Positions 33,257-41,378 are shown, numbered from the stretch's first letter. The stretch: DNA of 46,784 nucleotides from Euryarchaeota archaeon UBA557 (GCA_002503285.1 DARI01000017.1:1-46784), one strand, 5' to 3'. The notes: generated by a model not told the origin, from the letters alone. Numbers and translations: made by a program.

Positions 33257-34642
33257 ATGACTGTATTCAAGGCCTATGACATAAGAGGTATCGCAGGAAC
33301 AGAATTGAGTAGTGAGTTTTCTGAAAGATTGGGCAGAGCCATAGCTACACATCTAGATGCTAAAGCAGTTGCAGTAGTTAGAGACATCAGAGAATCTGGT
33401 CCCGAGTATCACGCCTCTTTTGTGAAAGGCTTACTTGAATCTGGTGCAGATGTTATGGACCTAGGCGTAACTACAACTGGAGTACTATATCGCTCAACAG
33501 TAGATCTTCCTGTTGATGTTGCGGTTGCTATAACTGCAAGCCATAATCCTCCAGAATATAATGGATTCAAAATTTGTGAAGGGACTATGCCTTTAGGAGG
33601 TCAAGAATTGCAAGACATAAGGATGACTTTTGAAAAAGGTGAATTTAGAGAAGGAAATGGAACTTATACTCTTATTGAAAATTATGAAGAAGAATATATG
33701 GAAAAGGTTCTTGAAAATATAGGTAAAATTGAGAGGAATATTAAGATCGTATTAGATTGTGGAAATGCAGTTCCTGGGCCGTTGGCAGTAAAGGCACTAG
33801 AAAGGTTAGGAGTAGAGGTAATACCAATCTATTGCGAATGGGACAATTCATTTCCCAATCATCCTCCAGACCCGACTAGGCAGAGTAATATGATTGATTT
33901 GGGAAAATCTGTAATAGAACACGGTGCTGAATTTGGAATTGGCATGGATGGAGATGGAGATAGACTTGGAGTCGTAGATGAAAATGGAGAATTCATTCAC
34001 CCTGATAGGCTAATAGGAATATTTGCAAAAGATGTTTTAGCAAAAATAACCAAAGATTCCACAGATGATGAAAGAACAATTTTATTTGATGTTAAATGTA
34101 GTATGGCTGTTGAAGAAGCCATTCATAATCTAGGAGGAATTCCTCGTATGGTCCGTACTGGACATACATTCATGAAGACTGAATTGAGAGAGCACCCTGG
34201 AATTCCTCTTGCTGGGGAAATGTCAGGTCATTTCTTTATGAATGATGATTGGTATGGATTTGATGATTCCATTTACAGTGCTGCAAGGTTATTGCAGATA
34301 GTTGGGAGAGATGATGCTCCTAGTGATGGCGGTCCAACATTTTCAGAGCGTTTTGATTTTATGCCTGAATATCCAACAACTGATGAAGGTAAAGTTCCAC
34401 TTACAGGTGAGCGTAAGGAGACAATGTCTGCAGTTTTAGAAGCATTTTCGGATATGAAGAAATCAACTGTTGATGGAATTCGCGTAAGATATGAAAATGG
34501 ATGGTATTTGTGTAGGCCCAGTAATACGGAACCAATTCTAGTAATGCGTGCTGAGGGAAGAGACAAGAATGCATTGGACGATATTCTTGCAGATGTTAAT
34601 GCCCGTATAGGACACATTGTTGATTTAAAGAAATTAAAATAG
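33257..34642 (+). CDS. Phosphomannomutase/phosphoglucomutase family phosphohexomutase
   Basis: A 461-aa cytosolic enzyme moving phosphate between C1 and C6 of hexose phosphates. Four-domain alpha-D-phosphohexomutase architecture is visible: the phosphoserine loop ITASHNPPEYNGFK (Ser95), the metal loop GMDGDGDRLGVV, the sugar loop GEMSGHFF, and the phosphate-contacting C-terminal RPSNTEPILVMRAEG. The substrate could be mannose, glucose or glucosamine phosphate; family members are often mixed. With the nearby cis-prenyltransferase and GtrA-like genes it fits supply of sugars for surface glycans. It ends exactly against the convergent membrane-protein gene at 34643. Confidence 0.95.
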   Translation: MTVFKAYDIRGIAGTELSSEFSERLGRAIATHLDAKAVAVVRDIRESGPEYHASFVKGLLESGADVMDLGVTTTGVLYRSTVDLPVDVAVAITASHNPPEYNGFKICEGTMPLGGQELQDIRMTFEKGEFREGNGTYTLIENYEEEYMEKVLENIGKIERNIKIVLDCGNAVPGPLAVKALERLGVEVIPIYCEWDNSFPNHPPDPTRQSNMIDLGKSVIEHGAEFGIGMDGDGDRLGVVDENGEFIHPDRLIGIFAKDVLAKITKDSTDDERTILFDVKCSMAVEEAIHNLGGIPRMVRTGHTFMKTELREHPGIPLAGEMSGHFFMNDDWYGFDDSIYSAARLLQIVGRDDAPSDGGPTFSERFDFMPEYPTTDEGKVPLTGERKETMSAVLEAFSDMKKSTVDGIRVRYENGWYLCRPSNTEPILVMRAEGRDKNALDDILADVNARIGHIVDLKKLK

Positions 34643-35224
34643 TTATTCTAAATCTTCGCCATTTATTAATAGCGGCATGAGAATTACTAAGCCACAACAA
34701 GCATTACATATTATGTTAGTAAATATTCCTATTCCAGTAAGAATTCCCCCTATTTCGTCATTTTGAGTCATATCCCCCATTATTACTGATCCTATAATTC
34801 CTGAAGCTAAGCTGATACCAACTGCTGCTAATCCTATGAATATGGATTTCTTCTGATAATTATAAAGTTGTGAACCCGCATAACCAAAAATAATAGAATA
34901 TATTATGCCCACAACTGAACTAATATATACCCAGATGTTTATACTCATAGTAACATCTATGCCAATTTGTTCATAATTATCCAATGTTGATTCGACAGAT
35001 AAAAGTCCATAAAAATTGAATAAAGTACTGATTACTGCCATCATAATCGCGATTATTCCAAATATCTTCGGGCCGGAACTTTTACTTCTTCCAATAACAT
35101 ATGGTGCTGTGAATCCATTCGTAGGATTACCGGAAATATGAACTGTTGGAGGTTCATCAACTGGATTACCAGAAATATGAACTGTTTGAGTTTCATCAAA
35201 GGGAGAGTTGTTTGGGACTTCCAT
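34643..35224 (-). CDS. Small multi-spanning membrane protein with N-terminal HISGNP repeats
   Basis: A 193-aa protein that I do not recognise. The first 55 residues are soluble and contain two copies of a TVHISGNP repeat plus Pro/Asn-rich linkers. Four predicted helices follow (about 54-76, 92-116, 126-147 and 160-185), with TQNDE-type polar loops. The fourth helix ends in NIICNACCGLVILMPLL with three Cys. It resembles the loose class of prokaryotic membrane proteins with a disordered N-terminus and DUF4190-like helices, but I would not assign a family. Its stop codon abuts the convergent phosphohexomutase stop. It starts 48 nt after pgk on the same strand. Confidence 0.7.
   Translation of the reverse strand: MEVPNNSPFDETQTVHISGNPVDEPPTVHISGNPTNGFTAPYVIGRSKSSGPKIFGIIAIMMAVISTLFNFYGLLSVESTLDNYEQIGIDVTMSINIWVYISSVVGIIYSIIFGYAGSQLYNYQKKSIFIGLAAVGISLASGIIGSVIMGDMTQNDEIGGILTGIGIFTNIICNACCGLVILMPLLINGEDLE
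35124..35201 (-). repeat. Two tandem 39-nt direct repeats in the membrane-protein gene
   Basis: Two consecutive 39-nt units, starting at 35124 and 35163, differ at a handful of positions. They are in frame and encode the HISGNP repeats in the N-terminal region. An in-frame unit of 13 codons can expand or contract without frameshift. Confidence 0.8.
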
Positions 35225-35272
35225 ATTGTAGGGACCATTCGGAGGATTATTAAAATGATTCTAACGAAATAA

Positions 35273-36520
35273 TTATGAATTATTCTTTGAAAATTTAATG
35301 GCTGACTCTCTTAAAGAATCTATAACGGGCATTTCTTGTCCCGATAATAAACACATTGTAGAGCCTCCTCCTGTACTATTATGAGTGACCTGAGAAGCTA
35401 CTCCACGGCTACTCACTAGTGTACTTGTATGCCCTCCTCCAATTATTGTAATCGCATTAGTTTCAACACACATATTCAAAATTTCAATAGTTCCAAATGC
35501 GAAACCAGGTCTCTCAAAGAAAGAAGCAGGGCCGTTCCAAAGTATACATTTTGAATCCAATATTATTGGTCTTAGATTCATCAAAGATAAAATTCCAACG
35601 TCATATATTGGATAGTCTGTTGGAAGTTGATCTAATGACATTGGAATCCTTTCATCATTGATTTCAACTGCAAAATCAACAGGTAGAATTAGTAATTCAG
35701 AATAGTTTTTAATTAATTTTATTGCCATTTCCCAAGATTCATCAAAATCTTTTGCTAGAGTATTTTTTAGAAATTCTTTGTTTGGGCCCCCTATATCATT
35801 TCCGTTTGCCCACAGCATTAAATTACCAACTAAGCCTACTGGTGCTATTTTATCGACTATTTCTTTCTCGATTAAATTAAGCGCTACTCTGAGAGAGTCG
35901 TCACATTTTGCACCTCCGAGTATTGCAAGATAAGGCCTAGGAGGATTTTTAATCGCAATATCAAGATTTGACAACTCATCCATCATTAATTGTCCAGGAA
36001 AACAAGGTAAGCAATGTGCAAAACCAGTAAGAGTTGGAGAACTTCGATGGGCTGCAGCGAATGCATCGGAAACATATAAATCTGCCACAGAAGACAATTT
36101 AGTTACTATTTCTGAAGATTCAGTATCTCTCCAATGTTCATATTTAGTACCATATTCCTCGATGTGAGAACGCATATTATCAAGAAAAATAATATCTCCA
36201 TCACTCATATTTTTTATTAGCTCAATAGTAGAATCGCTACAGATATCTGGGATAAACATAATTTCTCTTCCTATTATTTCAGAAAGTCTTTCACTGTGTT
36301 TTGACATATCGGAGAAATCAGATTTTCCGGGCCTAGATTGGTGTGCTAAAATAACTACTTTAGACTCTTTTAAAATTTCTAAAGTTGGTTTAATCATCTT
36401 AAGTCTAGAATCATCCAGAAGAGATTTGTCTATTGGATTTAGAGGTGCATTTACGTCTACTCTGTACAATACGGTGCGTCCTTGCAAATCTATTGCATCA
36501 AGCGAAAGGACGCCTTGCAC
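35273..36520 (-). CDS. pgk: Phosphoglycerate kinase
   Basis: A cytosolic glycolytic/gluconeogenic enzyme transferring phosphate between 1,3-bisphosphoglycerate and ADP. The protein is 415 aa, family length. Motifs seen are VLYRVDVNAPL and DDSRLKMIKPTLE (3-PG site), LAHQSRPGK, FLDNMRSHIEEYG, SDAFAAAHRSSPTLTGF, the hinge LAILGGAKCDDSLRV, and the nucleotide site ILWNGPASFFE with IIGGGHTSTLV. The variant SRPGK and the unusual IEEYG indicate an archaeal lineage. The start is a GTG at 36520 with no clear ribosome site; a TTG about 12 codons downstream is an alternative. Divergently transcribed from the M24 peptidase across 96 bp. Confidence 0.95.
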   Translation of the reverse strand: MQGVLSLDAIDLQGRTVLYRVDVNAPLNPIDKSLLDDSRLKMIKPTLEILKESKVVILAHQSRPGKSDFSDMSKHSERLSEIIGREIMFIPDICSDSTIELIKNMSDGDIIFLDNMRSHIEEYGTKYEHWRDTESSEIVTKLSSVADLYVSDAFAAAHRSSPTLTGFAHCLPCFPGQLMMDELSNLDIAIKNPPRPYLAILGGAKCDDSLRVALNLIEKEIVDKIAPVGLVGNLMLWANGNDIGGPNKEFLKNTLAKDFDESWEMAIKLIKNYSELLILPVDFAVEINDERIPMSLDQLPTDYPIYDVGILSLMNLRPIILDSKCILWNGPASFFERPGFAFGTIEILNMCVETNAITIIGGGHTSTLVSSRGVASQVTHNSTGGGSTMCLLSGQEMPVIDSLRESAIKFSKNNS

Positions 36521-36577
36521 ATCCGGAGCGACTGGCGCTTCGCATTTGGCCGTTGTGGAAGGATATCTGCTGTAAAA

Positions 36578-36596
36578 AACAAAAATACTTTTTGTT
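36578..36596. repeat. 8-bp perfect inverted repeat between pgk and the M24 peptidase
   Basis: AACAAAAA and TTTTTGTT flank a TAC centre in the 96-bp divergent intergenic region, 21 nt before the peptidase ATG and about 58 nt before the pgk start. The position suits an operator for either promoter. The composition is low-complexity A/T, which raises the chance of coincidence. Confidence 0.35.
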
Positions 36597-36616
36597 GATG
36601 TAAATTAGGATGGTAT

Positions 36617-37870
36617 ATGAATTGGGATGTCGCATGTTTGACTGGCCCAGAAAATGAAGATTGGAGAGTCCCAGTATCTGAATTACAAAATAGGCAAAGA
36701 CTAGTTGCAGATAGCCTACTTAGAAATAATATAGAATCTGCATGGATAGATGATCCAGTTGAATTGTATTGGTTAACTGGAGGAAGGCAAAATTCCGCAA
36801 TAATAATCGGAGCTCGGGGGTCGGATGTTAAAACTAGTCATTGGGTAAGGAAATCTTTAGATCGTGCAATTTTTGAAGCTGGAGGAGATGATGCACCACA
36901 TACAATTGAAGCCCATCCAAGAATGAATATTCTAGAGGGTTCTCTGAGGTCATTAGGCTGTACAAAAAAACCTGCTTTATTATCATCAAAGATTCCTCAT
37001 GATAGATGGGAATTTCTTAATTCTAAATTTGGTAATTTATTAGGAGAAATTGAAAATTGTTCAAACTTGATTTATAAATTGAGAGAAACTAAGTCAGAAT
37101 GGGAAATATCGATGCATAAGGCTAGTGGCGATATTAATCAACTAATGTTTGATTCAATAAGAGATAATTGTGGAGAAGGAAAAACAGAGATAGAATTAGC
37201 GGCTATTGCTGATGAAGTTAGTAGGGCCAATGGCTTTGGAGGTAGAATAAGAATGAGAAAATGGCCAATGGATTGTGATAGAGTAGTAATTGCAGCTGGA
37301 AATTCGGCGGCTGTTCCATCATATTTTGATTCAGCAATTGGGGGATTAGGTGCAAGTCCGATTTCTTCCTTAGGGGCGGGATTTGCCAGAATTAAAGCAA
37401 ATGAGCCGGTATTAGTAGATATTGTTCATATCCATAGAGGATATGTTTCTGATTGTACTAGGATGTTTAGTAAGGGAAGGCTTGCTGAACACTGGATTGA
37501 AAGGTTAGAAGATATGTCTGAAATTAGTGAGTTGGTTGTCGACAAGTTAGGAAAGGGAGAAATGTGCTCTAGTGCTTGGGAGAGTGGTAAAGATATGGCA
37601 GATGAAATGGGCCATTTGGAAAATTTGATGGGAATGAAGCCAAATCAGGCACAATTTTTAGGACACTCGGTTGGTTTAGAGTTAGATGAAACGCCTGTTG
37701 TTGCAAGAGGTTTTGATTGTGAACTCAATATTAGAGGTACTATGGCGATTGAGCCAAAAGTTATTCATAAGGATGGGGCGATTGGAATTGAAGATACTTG
37801 GACTAGAACAAATGATGGGATGGAATGCCTAACAATGGGAAATAAATTCCCAAAGGTTACTGAGTGGTGA
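36617..37870 (+). CDS. M24-family metallopeptidase (Xaa-Pro dipeptidase/aminopeptidase-like)
   Basis: A 417-aa cytosolic enzyme of pita-bread fold. All five dinuclear metal ligands are present: Asp268 (LVDIVH), Asp279 (VSDCTRM), His350 (FLGHSVGLELDE), Glu379 (AIEPKV) and Glu392 (GIEDTW). The N-terminal creatinase-like domain covers about 20-150. The supporting His usually found around VxxxH is present as HIHRG at 271-274. Substrate is probably a peptide with proline at position two, fitting peptide use by this organism, but creatinase-like variants exist. A GGATGG site precedes the ATG. The downstream small gene overlaps or abuts its stop codon. Confidence 0.92.
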   Translation: MNWDVACLTGPENEDWRVPVSELQNRQRLVADSLLRNNIESAWIDDPVELYWLTGGRQNSAIIIGARGSDVKTSHWVRKSLDRAIFEAGGDDAPHTIEAHPRMNILEGSLRSLGCTKKPALLSSKIPHDRWEFLNSKFGNLLGEIENCSNLIYKLRETKSEWEISMHKASGDINQLMFDSIRDNCGEGKTEIELAAIADEVSRANGFGGRIRMRKWPMDCDRVVIAAGNSAAVPSYFDSAIGGLGASPISSLGAGFARIKANEPVLVDIVHIHRGYVSDCTRMFSKGRLAEHWIERLEDMSEISELVVDKLGKGEMCSSAWESGKDMADEMGHLENLMGMKPNQAQFLGHSVGLELDETPVVARGFDCELNIRGTMAIEPKVIHKDGAIGIEDTWTRTNDGMECLTMGNKFPKVTEW

Positions 37871-37874
37871 GACT

Positions 37875-38168
37875 ATTACTAAAGCAAAAATTACTGCACA
37901 GAAACGTCTTGCAAAGATTTTAAGAAACTCTACTGAGTATCATGGTAAACCTATAACAGATGAATCGATATTAAGGGGAGTCGAAGTCAATGCTGCTGGA
38001 AATATAGATTTGTGGATTAAACCTCCTCACCCGCATTGTCCATGTTGCTTAGATGGCTTAGTAAATCTAAGGAATGAAATTGGAAGTCATAAAGAAATAT
38101 TGGCATGCCATATAGAAATAGTCGAAGTACCACAAAAAGAAAGGTGGACTGCTGCGGTTAATGAGTAG
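37875..38168 (+). CDS. Small Cys-containing protein, possible iron-sulfur assembly factor, non-canonical start
   Basis: An open frame of about 97 codons follows the M24 gene and lacks ATG, GTG or TTG near its beginning. Candidate initiators are ATT at 37875, behind GGTGAG, or CTG at 37860, which overlaps the upstream gene. The product is coding-like throughout: an N-terminal helix (KAKITAQKRLAKILRNS), a central ILRGVEVNAAGNIDLWIKPP, then HPHCPCCLDGLVNLRNEIG, and CHIEIVEVPQKERW at the end. The CPCC cluster and the strand-helix-strand order loosely resemble DUF59/MIP18 scaffold proteins of Fe-S assembly, but the match is only by eye. Alternatives are a sequencing frameshift or a fusion by stop read-through. 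Confidence 0.6.
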   Translation: MTKAKITAQKRLAKILRNSTEYHGKPITDESILRGVEVNAAGNIDLWIKPPHPHCPCCLDGLVNLRNEIGSHKEILACHIEIVEVPQKERWTAAVNE

Positions 38169-38173
38169 ATTTT

Positions 38174-38326
38174 TCATTTTTTAGATTCTCTACTTTTTAA
38201 TTGTCTTTCTTCGACTTCTCTTAATTTAGACTTTATTTTATTAGAAAGCCACCAATATGAGATGGAAAGTCCGAGTAGACATATTATTAAACTCTGTATA
38301 AAGAATGGTTCAGTCCAAGTTGACAT
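38174..38326 (-). CDS. 50-aa single-span membrane microprotein in the ferredoxin operon
   Basis: The predicted protein is 50 aa: a short N-terminal segment (MSTWTEPFF), one membrane helix (about 8-27, FIQSLIICLLGLSISYWW), and a strongly charged helical C-terminus (KLREVEERQLKSRE). The ATG at 38326 has a GGAG ribosome site 7 nt upstream. It begins 12 nt after the ferredoxin stop codon on the same strand, which supports it as a real gene. The function is unknown; a membrane tether for the ferredoxin or its partner would fit, but this is inference. Confidence 0.7.
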   Translation of the reverse strand: MSTWTEPFFIQSLIICLLGLSISYWWLSNKIKSKLREVEERQLKSRESKK

Positions 38327-38338
38327 AAATTATCTCCA

Positions 38339-38635
38339 TTAAAGTGGTGGTATTATATCTATTTCGCATTCACCTTTTGGCATCATACAACAGGGAAGAA
38401 ACCCTCCTTCTTCTACCAAAAAGTCATCGAGTCCGGGAGGCAGATCTTCTGGATAATCAATAAATCCTTTTTTTAAACGGACTAAACAAGTTCCACAGGT
38501 TCCCGAAGTGCAATTTGTTGGAATAGTGATTCCTGCATTGTATGCTATTTCTACTATTGTTAAATCCGATTCTATAGTTCCTATACCAATTGGTAGATTT
38601 CCTCTGAAAAAACGAATTAATTCATTTTCTGGCAT
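38339..38635 (-). CDS. Plant-type [2Fe-2S] ferredoxin
   Basis: A 98-aa electron carrier. The cluster ligands form the classic CX4CX2C pattern at Cys42, Cys47 and Cys50 (NCTSGTCGTC), with the fourth ligand at Cys82 or Cys83 (LPCCMMP). The surrounding LRVxxG-type strand and acidic loop (YPEDLPPGLDD) match Fer2 domains. The neighbours do not name a reductase or acceptor. The ATG has a GAGGCGGT ribosome site. A 50-aa membrane protein follows 12 nt downstream, and a 363-aa zinc protein lies 9 nt upstream, so all three likely share one transcript. Confidence 0.93.
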   Translation of the reverse strand: MPENELIRFFRGNLPIGIGTIESDLTIVEIAYNAGITIPTNCTSGTCGTCLVRLKKGFIDYPEDLPPGLDDFLVEEGGFLPCCMMPKGECEIDIIPPL

Positions 38636-38644
38636 ATAACCGCC

Positions 38645-39736
38645 TCAACGGTCTTCCCAGCGGGTCCATCTTCCGGTTTGTTTATTGAAATAAAGTCCAG
38701 CTTTCTTCATCCATTTGTTGAATTTAGTTGCACCTGCACCAGTTGCAATGATGAATTCTTCACGATGTTCTTGGGCCTGAATATATCCTTTTGCAGCTAT
38801 AGTTTGATCAATCCATTCATCAATACTAATCAAAGTTCCAGATAAATTACTTGCTTCAATTGCTGCCTCTAATTGCTTTGCTGACGCCCCAGTATTCTTC
38901 AAGTCTCTAGCAATCAATTCTTCAATATTAGAAACTCCAGTCCTAGAAGGTGGAGTTATTACCTTTAATCTAGGTTTAATATTAGAATCTAAAGTTATTC
39001 TAGCGCCGTTACTTAATCTATCATCAACTAATTGAGCCATTGGAGATAAGAATTCTTCTTCACAATCCCAGCAGATAAATCTAAAATCGGACATATCATC
39101 AAGGATACTACTGCCTCTTGGATCCATTTCATCGCCACAATGAGGGCAAGCATGAAGGCAAAGTACAGGTGCAATTTTCCTCCTAAAATCAACAATGTCT
39201 TGAGGAGTTCCTGATAATTCCAACATTTCATGATCACGAGCAGCTTCTAATCCCCTAGTTTCTAATTGATCCCTTAGCTTAGATTGCTGTTCAACCTTGG
39301 ATTCATCATCAAGTGTGTTCTCTAACTTAACAATAAGTTCAACTGTTTTTCCAAGTCTATTCATTACTAATTTCTTATTCCTAAATGATTCAACCCTAGC
39401 TAATCTTAACTGTTCTTTTTTTTCTAATAATTCTCCGTGTAAATCTTTTTGTTCACGCTTGAATCTTTGCTCATCGATTTTATCGACTTTCTTTTTTGTT
39501 CCATCTGACAGAATATCTGCTAGATATCTTTGCTTACTTGATGCACGTGGGCCTGAAATGACTGCATCAAGTACTGATTTTGCAATTTCTTTCTTTAATC
39601 CATAATTATTAACTAATGTATCAACATCTAAATCTTTTAGATCTCCTACTTTAATTCCACCTTCTGAGAGTATCTGAGCAGTATTTTCGTCAATTCCTCG
39701 ACGAAGTAATGCAAGATATGTGTCCTTCTTTGCCAT
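38645..39736 (-). CDS. Helix-hairpin-helix, coiled-coil and zinc-binding protein of unknown function
   Basis: A 363-aa, mostly hydrophilic, probably cytosolic protein. Residues about 5-60 look like helix-hairpin-helix/SAM-like repeats (GIDENTAQILSEGGIKVGDL, YGLKKEIAKSVLDAV). Residues 75-180 are a charged coiled coil. A zinc finger at about 193-228 has CPHCGDEMDP and ICWDCEEEF. The C-terminal third is helical and ends in GLYFNKQTGRWTRWEDR. The combination suggests nucleic-acid or ribosome/transcription contact, which is inference. I know of no named family. The start has GGGGATGAG directly upstream. It lies between ksgA and the ferredoxin gene, with a U-tract and a palindrome between it and ksgA. 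Confidence 0.75.
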   Translation of the reverse strand: MAKKDTYLALLRRGIDENTAQILSEGGIKVGDLKDLDVDTLVNNYGLKKEIAKSVLDAVISGPRASSKQRYLADILSDGTKKKVDKIDEQRFKREQKDLHGELLEKKEQLRLARVESFRNKKLVMNRLGKTVELIVKLENTLDDESKVEQQSKLRDQLETRGLEAARDHEMLELSGTPQDIVDFRRKIAPVLCLHACPHCGDEMDPRGSSILDDMSDFRFICWDCEEEFLSPMAQLVDDRLSNGARITLDSNIKPRLKVITPPSRTGVSNIEELIARDLKNTGASAKQLEAAIEASNLSGTLISIDEWIDQTIAAKGYIQAQEHREEFIIATGAGATKFNKWMKKAGLYFNKQTGRWTRWEDR

Positions 39737-39755
39737 CTCATCCCCTCATTGCTTT

Positions 39756-39777
39756 GGTGCACTAGTTAGTGTTCACC
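39756..39777. repeat. Inverted repeat upstream of the HhH/zinc protein gene
   Basis: GGTG and CACTA on the left pair with TAGTG and CACC on the right, with a two-base bulge and a tiny loop. It lies 20 nt before the start codon at 39736, in the only gap of about 100 bp in this gene run. It could be an operator for a new promoter, or a leader hairpin. Confidence 0.35.
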
Positions 39778-39828
39778 GTAGCCAGCGCACAAGGGGTTCC
39801 TCTTTCAAGTAGTGGTAAAAATGTGCAT

Positions 39829-39834
39829 AAAAAA
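39829..39834 (-). terminator. Possible U-tract terminator after ksgA
   Basis: Six consecutive T on the minus strand begin 4 nt after the ksgA stop codon, ahead of a gene-free stretch of about 100 bp. This suits archaeal U-tract termination at the end of the pus10-to-ksgA cluster. Six Ts in AT-rich DNA is weak evidence. Confidence 0.3.
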
Positions 39835-39837
39835 GTA

Positions 39838-40746
39838 CTATTTTGAAGAAATTTTACTTGTTAGTAGTGCCCATTCTATCGGCCCTAAGTCTTCAGGCCT
39901 AAGATCGGGCCAGTCATCAGGTAAGCCCTCTATAGATTCATTAAGAATTTCTTCCATTGCTAAATTCCACCTTTTTTTATGCCAGTTATTAATTCTATTC
40001 AACCTCTTTGGAGACTTAGAAAGTGAGGTTCGTATTTTTCTTCTCCTGTTGGAGTAACAATGCTTTGTTATTAATCTGAATAATTTTCTGTTAATATCGA
40101 CTAGTTCTTCCCTAGATGCTGGAGTTAGAACTACAAGTCGTGAGTTAACTTGAGGTGCGGGACTGAAGCAGTTTGAAGGAACTTTTCTATCAATGTTTAC
40201 GTCAAAATCTAACCATAATGACATCCCCAATGGACCTCTAGTATGATACCCATTATTCATCGCCATACGTTCCCCAAACTCTTCTTGAACTAGTAAAACT
40301 ATACAACAAAGTGGTGTTTTTAAATGATAATTTTGTATTTTCTCAAGAATTGGACTTGAAATTTGATAAGGAAGATTGGAGATTATATGAGTCAAGCCTT
40401 GGGGCCAATTACCAATTAATGCATCCTGTTCAATTATTGTTAATTGAGATTCTAAATCCGTAAAAACACGATTTAAGTGTAGAACAGATTCCATATCTAT
40501 TTCTATAGCTGTTAATTTAGCCCCAGATTTAAGTATTTCAAGAGATAATGATCCTGGGCCAGGGCCAATTTCCAGAACATGAGAATCTGAATTTAATGAA
40601 TTAGATTTTTCAGAAACAATTTCAATAGCTCTAGTAATTACAGAGTCATCTACCAAAAAATGTTGCCCTAAAGACTTTTGAGGCTTCATTCTATCTCGTA
40701 ATAAATCTACGAGTAAACGAGTATCAAGATCATTAAGTAGGGACAT
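39838..40746 (-). CDS. rsmA: 16S rRNA dimethyladenosine transferase (KsgA/RsmA)
   Basis: A 302-aa SAM-dependent enzyme that dimethylates two adjacent adenosines near the 3' end of 16S rRNA during small-subunit assembly. Motifs are KPQKSLGQHFLVDDSVI, the SAM loop VLEIGPGPGSLSLEIL, AIEIDMESV (ribose-binding acid), the catalytic NLPYQISSPILEK and the later VQEEFGERM. The C-terminal domain is rich in basic residues (CYSNRRRKIRTSLSKSPKR). It lies 3 nt after DUF655, a pairing widely conserved in archaea, and is the last gene of a ribosome/transcription cluster. Confidence 0.96.
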   Translation of the reverse strand: MSLLNDLDTRLLVDLLRDRMKPQKSLGQHFLVDDSVITRAIEIVSEKSNSLNSDSHVLEIGPGPGSLSLEILKSGAKLTAIEIDMESVLHLNRVFTDLESQLTIIEQDALIGNWPQGLTHIISNLPYQISSPILEKIQNYHLKTPLCCIVLLVQEEFGERMAMNNGYHTRGPLGMSLWLDFDVNIDRKVPSNCFSPAPQVNSRLVVLTPASREELVDINRKLFRLITKHCYSNRRRKIRTSLSKSPKRLNRINNWHKKRWNLAMEEILNESIEGLPDDWPDLRPEDLGPIEWALLTSKISSK

Positions 40747-40749
40747 ATG

Positions 40750-41340
40750 TCACATTCCATTGCGAAGCAGCAAATCAAGTAAGCGAGGGATTTGAACAGA
40801 ATCTTCCATTTCAACAACATACCTTTCTGCTAGTAATCGAACAGATTCAATAGAACATTTACCATCAATATCTGAGAAATTTTCCCAACCTATCATGCCT
40901 CTTGCTTGAACCATTTGTTGAGCCTTTGATTTGCCAATAGTAGGTAATAATTGGAATGAATGGACTTTTAGTGATATATTATTAGCCCTGTTAAAGAAAC
41001 TTAGATGATTATCAGGATTAGAATTTATTTCTTCCATGATTCCTTCAACTAATTCTGATTGTGAACTAGTTGTAATATCTTTATATCGAATTTCATTAAG
41101 ATGACCAATTTTATCTGAGGGTAACTCAATTTTATCTCCATTTGATAGTGATTCATCATTAAGGCGTGCCTTTACCAAATATAGTGAGGGGGAAGTAAGT
41201 CCTTCTATCTCAAAACCAAATGGTCTTTTCTCTAATAAATCTAGAATTTTTACATGTGTTTCCTTAGTAAAAATATCATCTGCAGGAGCAGATTGTTTTC
41301 TAGGTAGCATCTTTAACAAAACCTTCTGAGAGCACATCAT
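40750..41340 (-). CDS. DUF655 family protein
   Basis: A 196-aa archaeal protein of uncharacterised function. It has an N-terminal OB-like beta region (FTKETHVKILDLLEKRPFGF, YLVKARLND) and a C-terminal helix-hairpin-helix module (SFQLLPTIGKSKAQQMVQAR) of the nucleic-acid-binding kind. Its usual place directly before ksgA and after rpoF/L21e suggests a role in rRNA maturation, which is inference from conserved neighbourhood. The ATG at 41340 lacks a ribosome site; an in-frame ATG at 41310, preceded by AAGG, could be used instead. Confidence 0.9.
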   Translation of the reverse strand: MMCSQKVLLKMLPRKQSAPADDIFTKETHVKILDLLEKRPFGFEIEGLTSPSLYLVKARLNDESLSNGDKIELPSDKIGHLNEIRYKDITTSSQSELVEGIMEEINSNPDNHLSFFNRANNISLKVHSFQLLPTIGKSKAQQMVQARGMIGWENFSDIDGKCSIESVRLLAERYVVEMEDSVQIPRLLDLLLRNGM

Positions 41341-41378
41341 TCATGAATATAGTCATAAATAAGTATTAAAATATCTAA

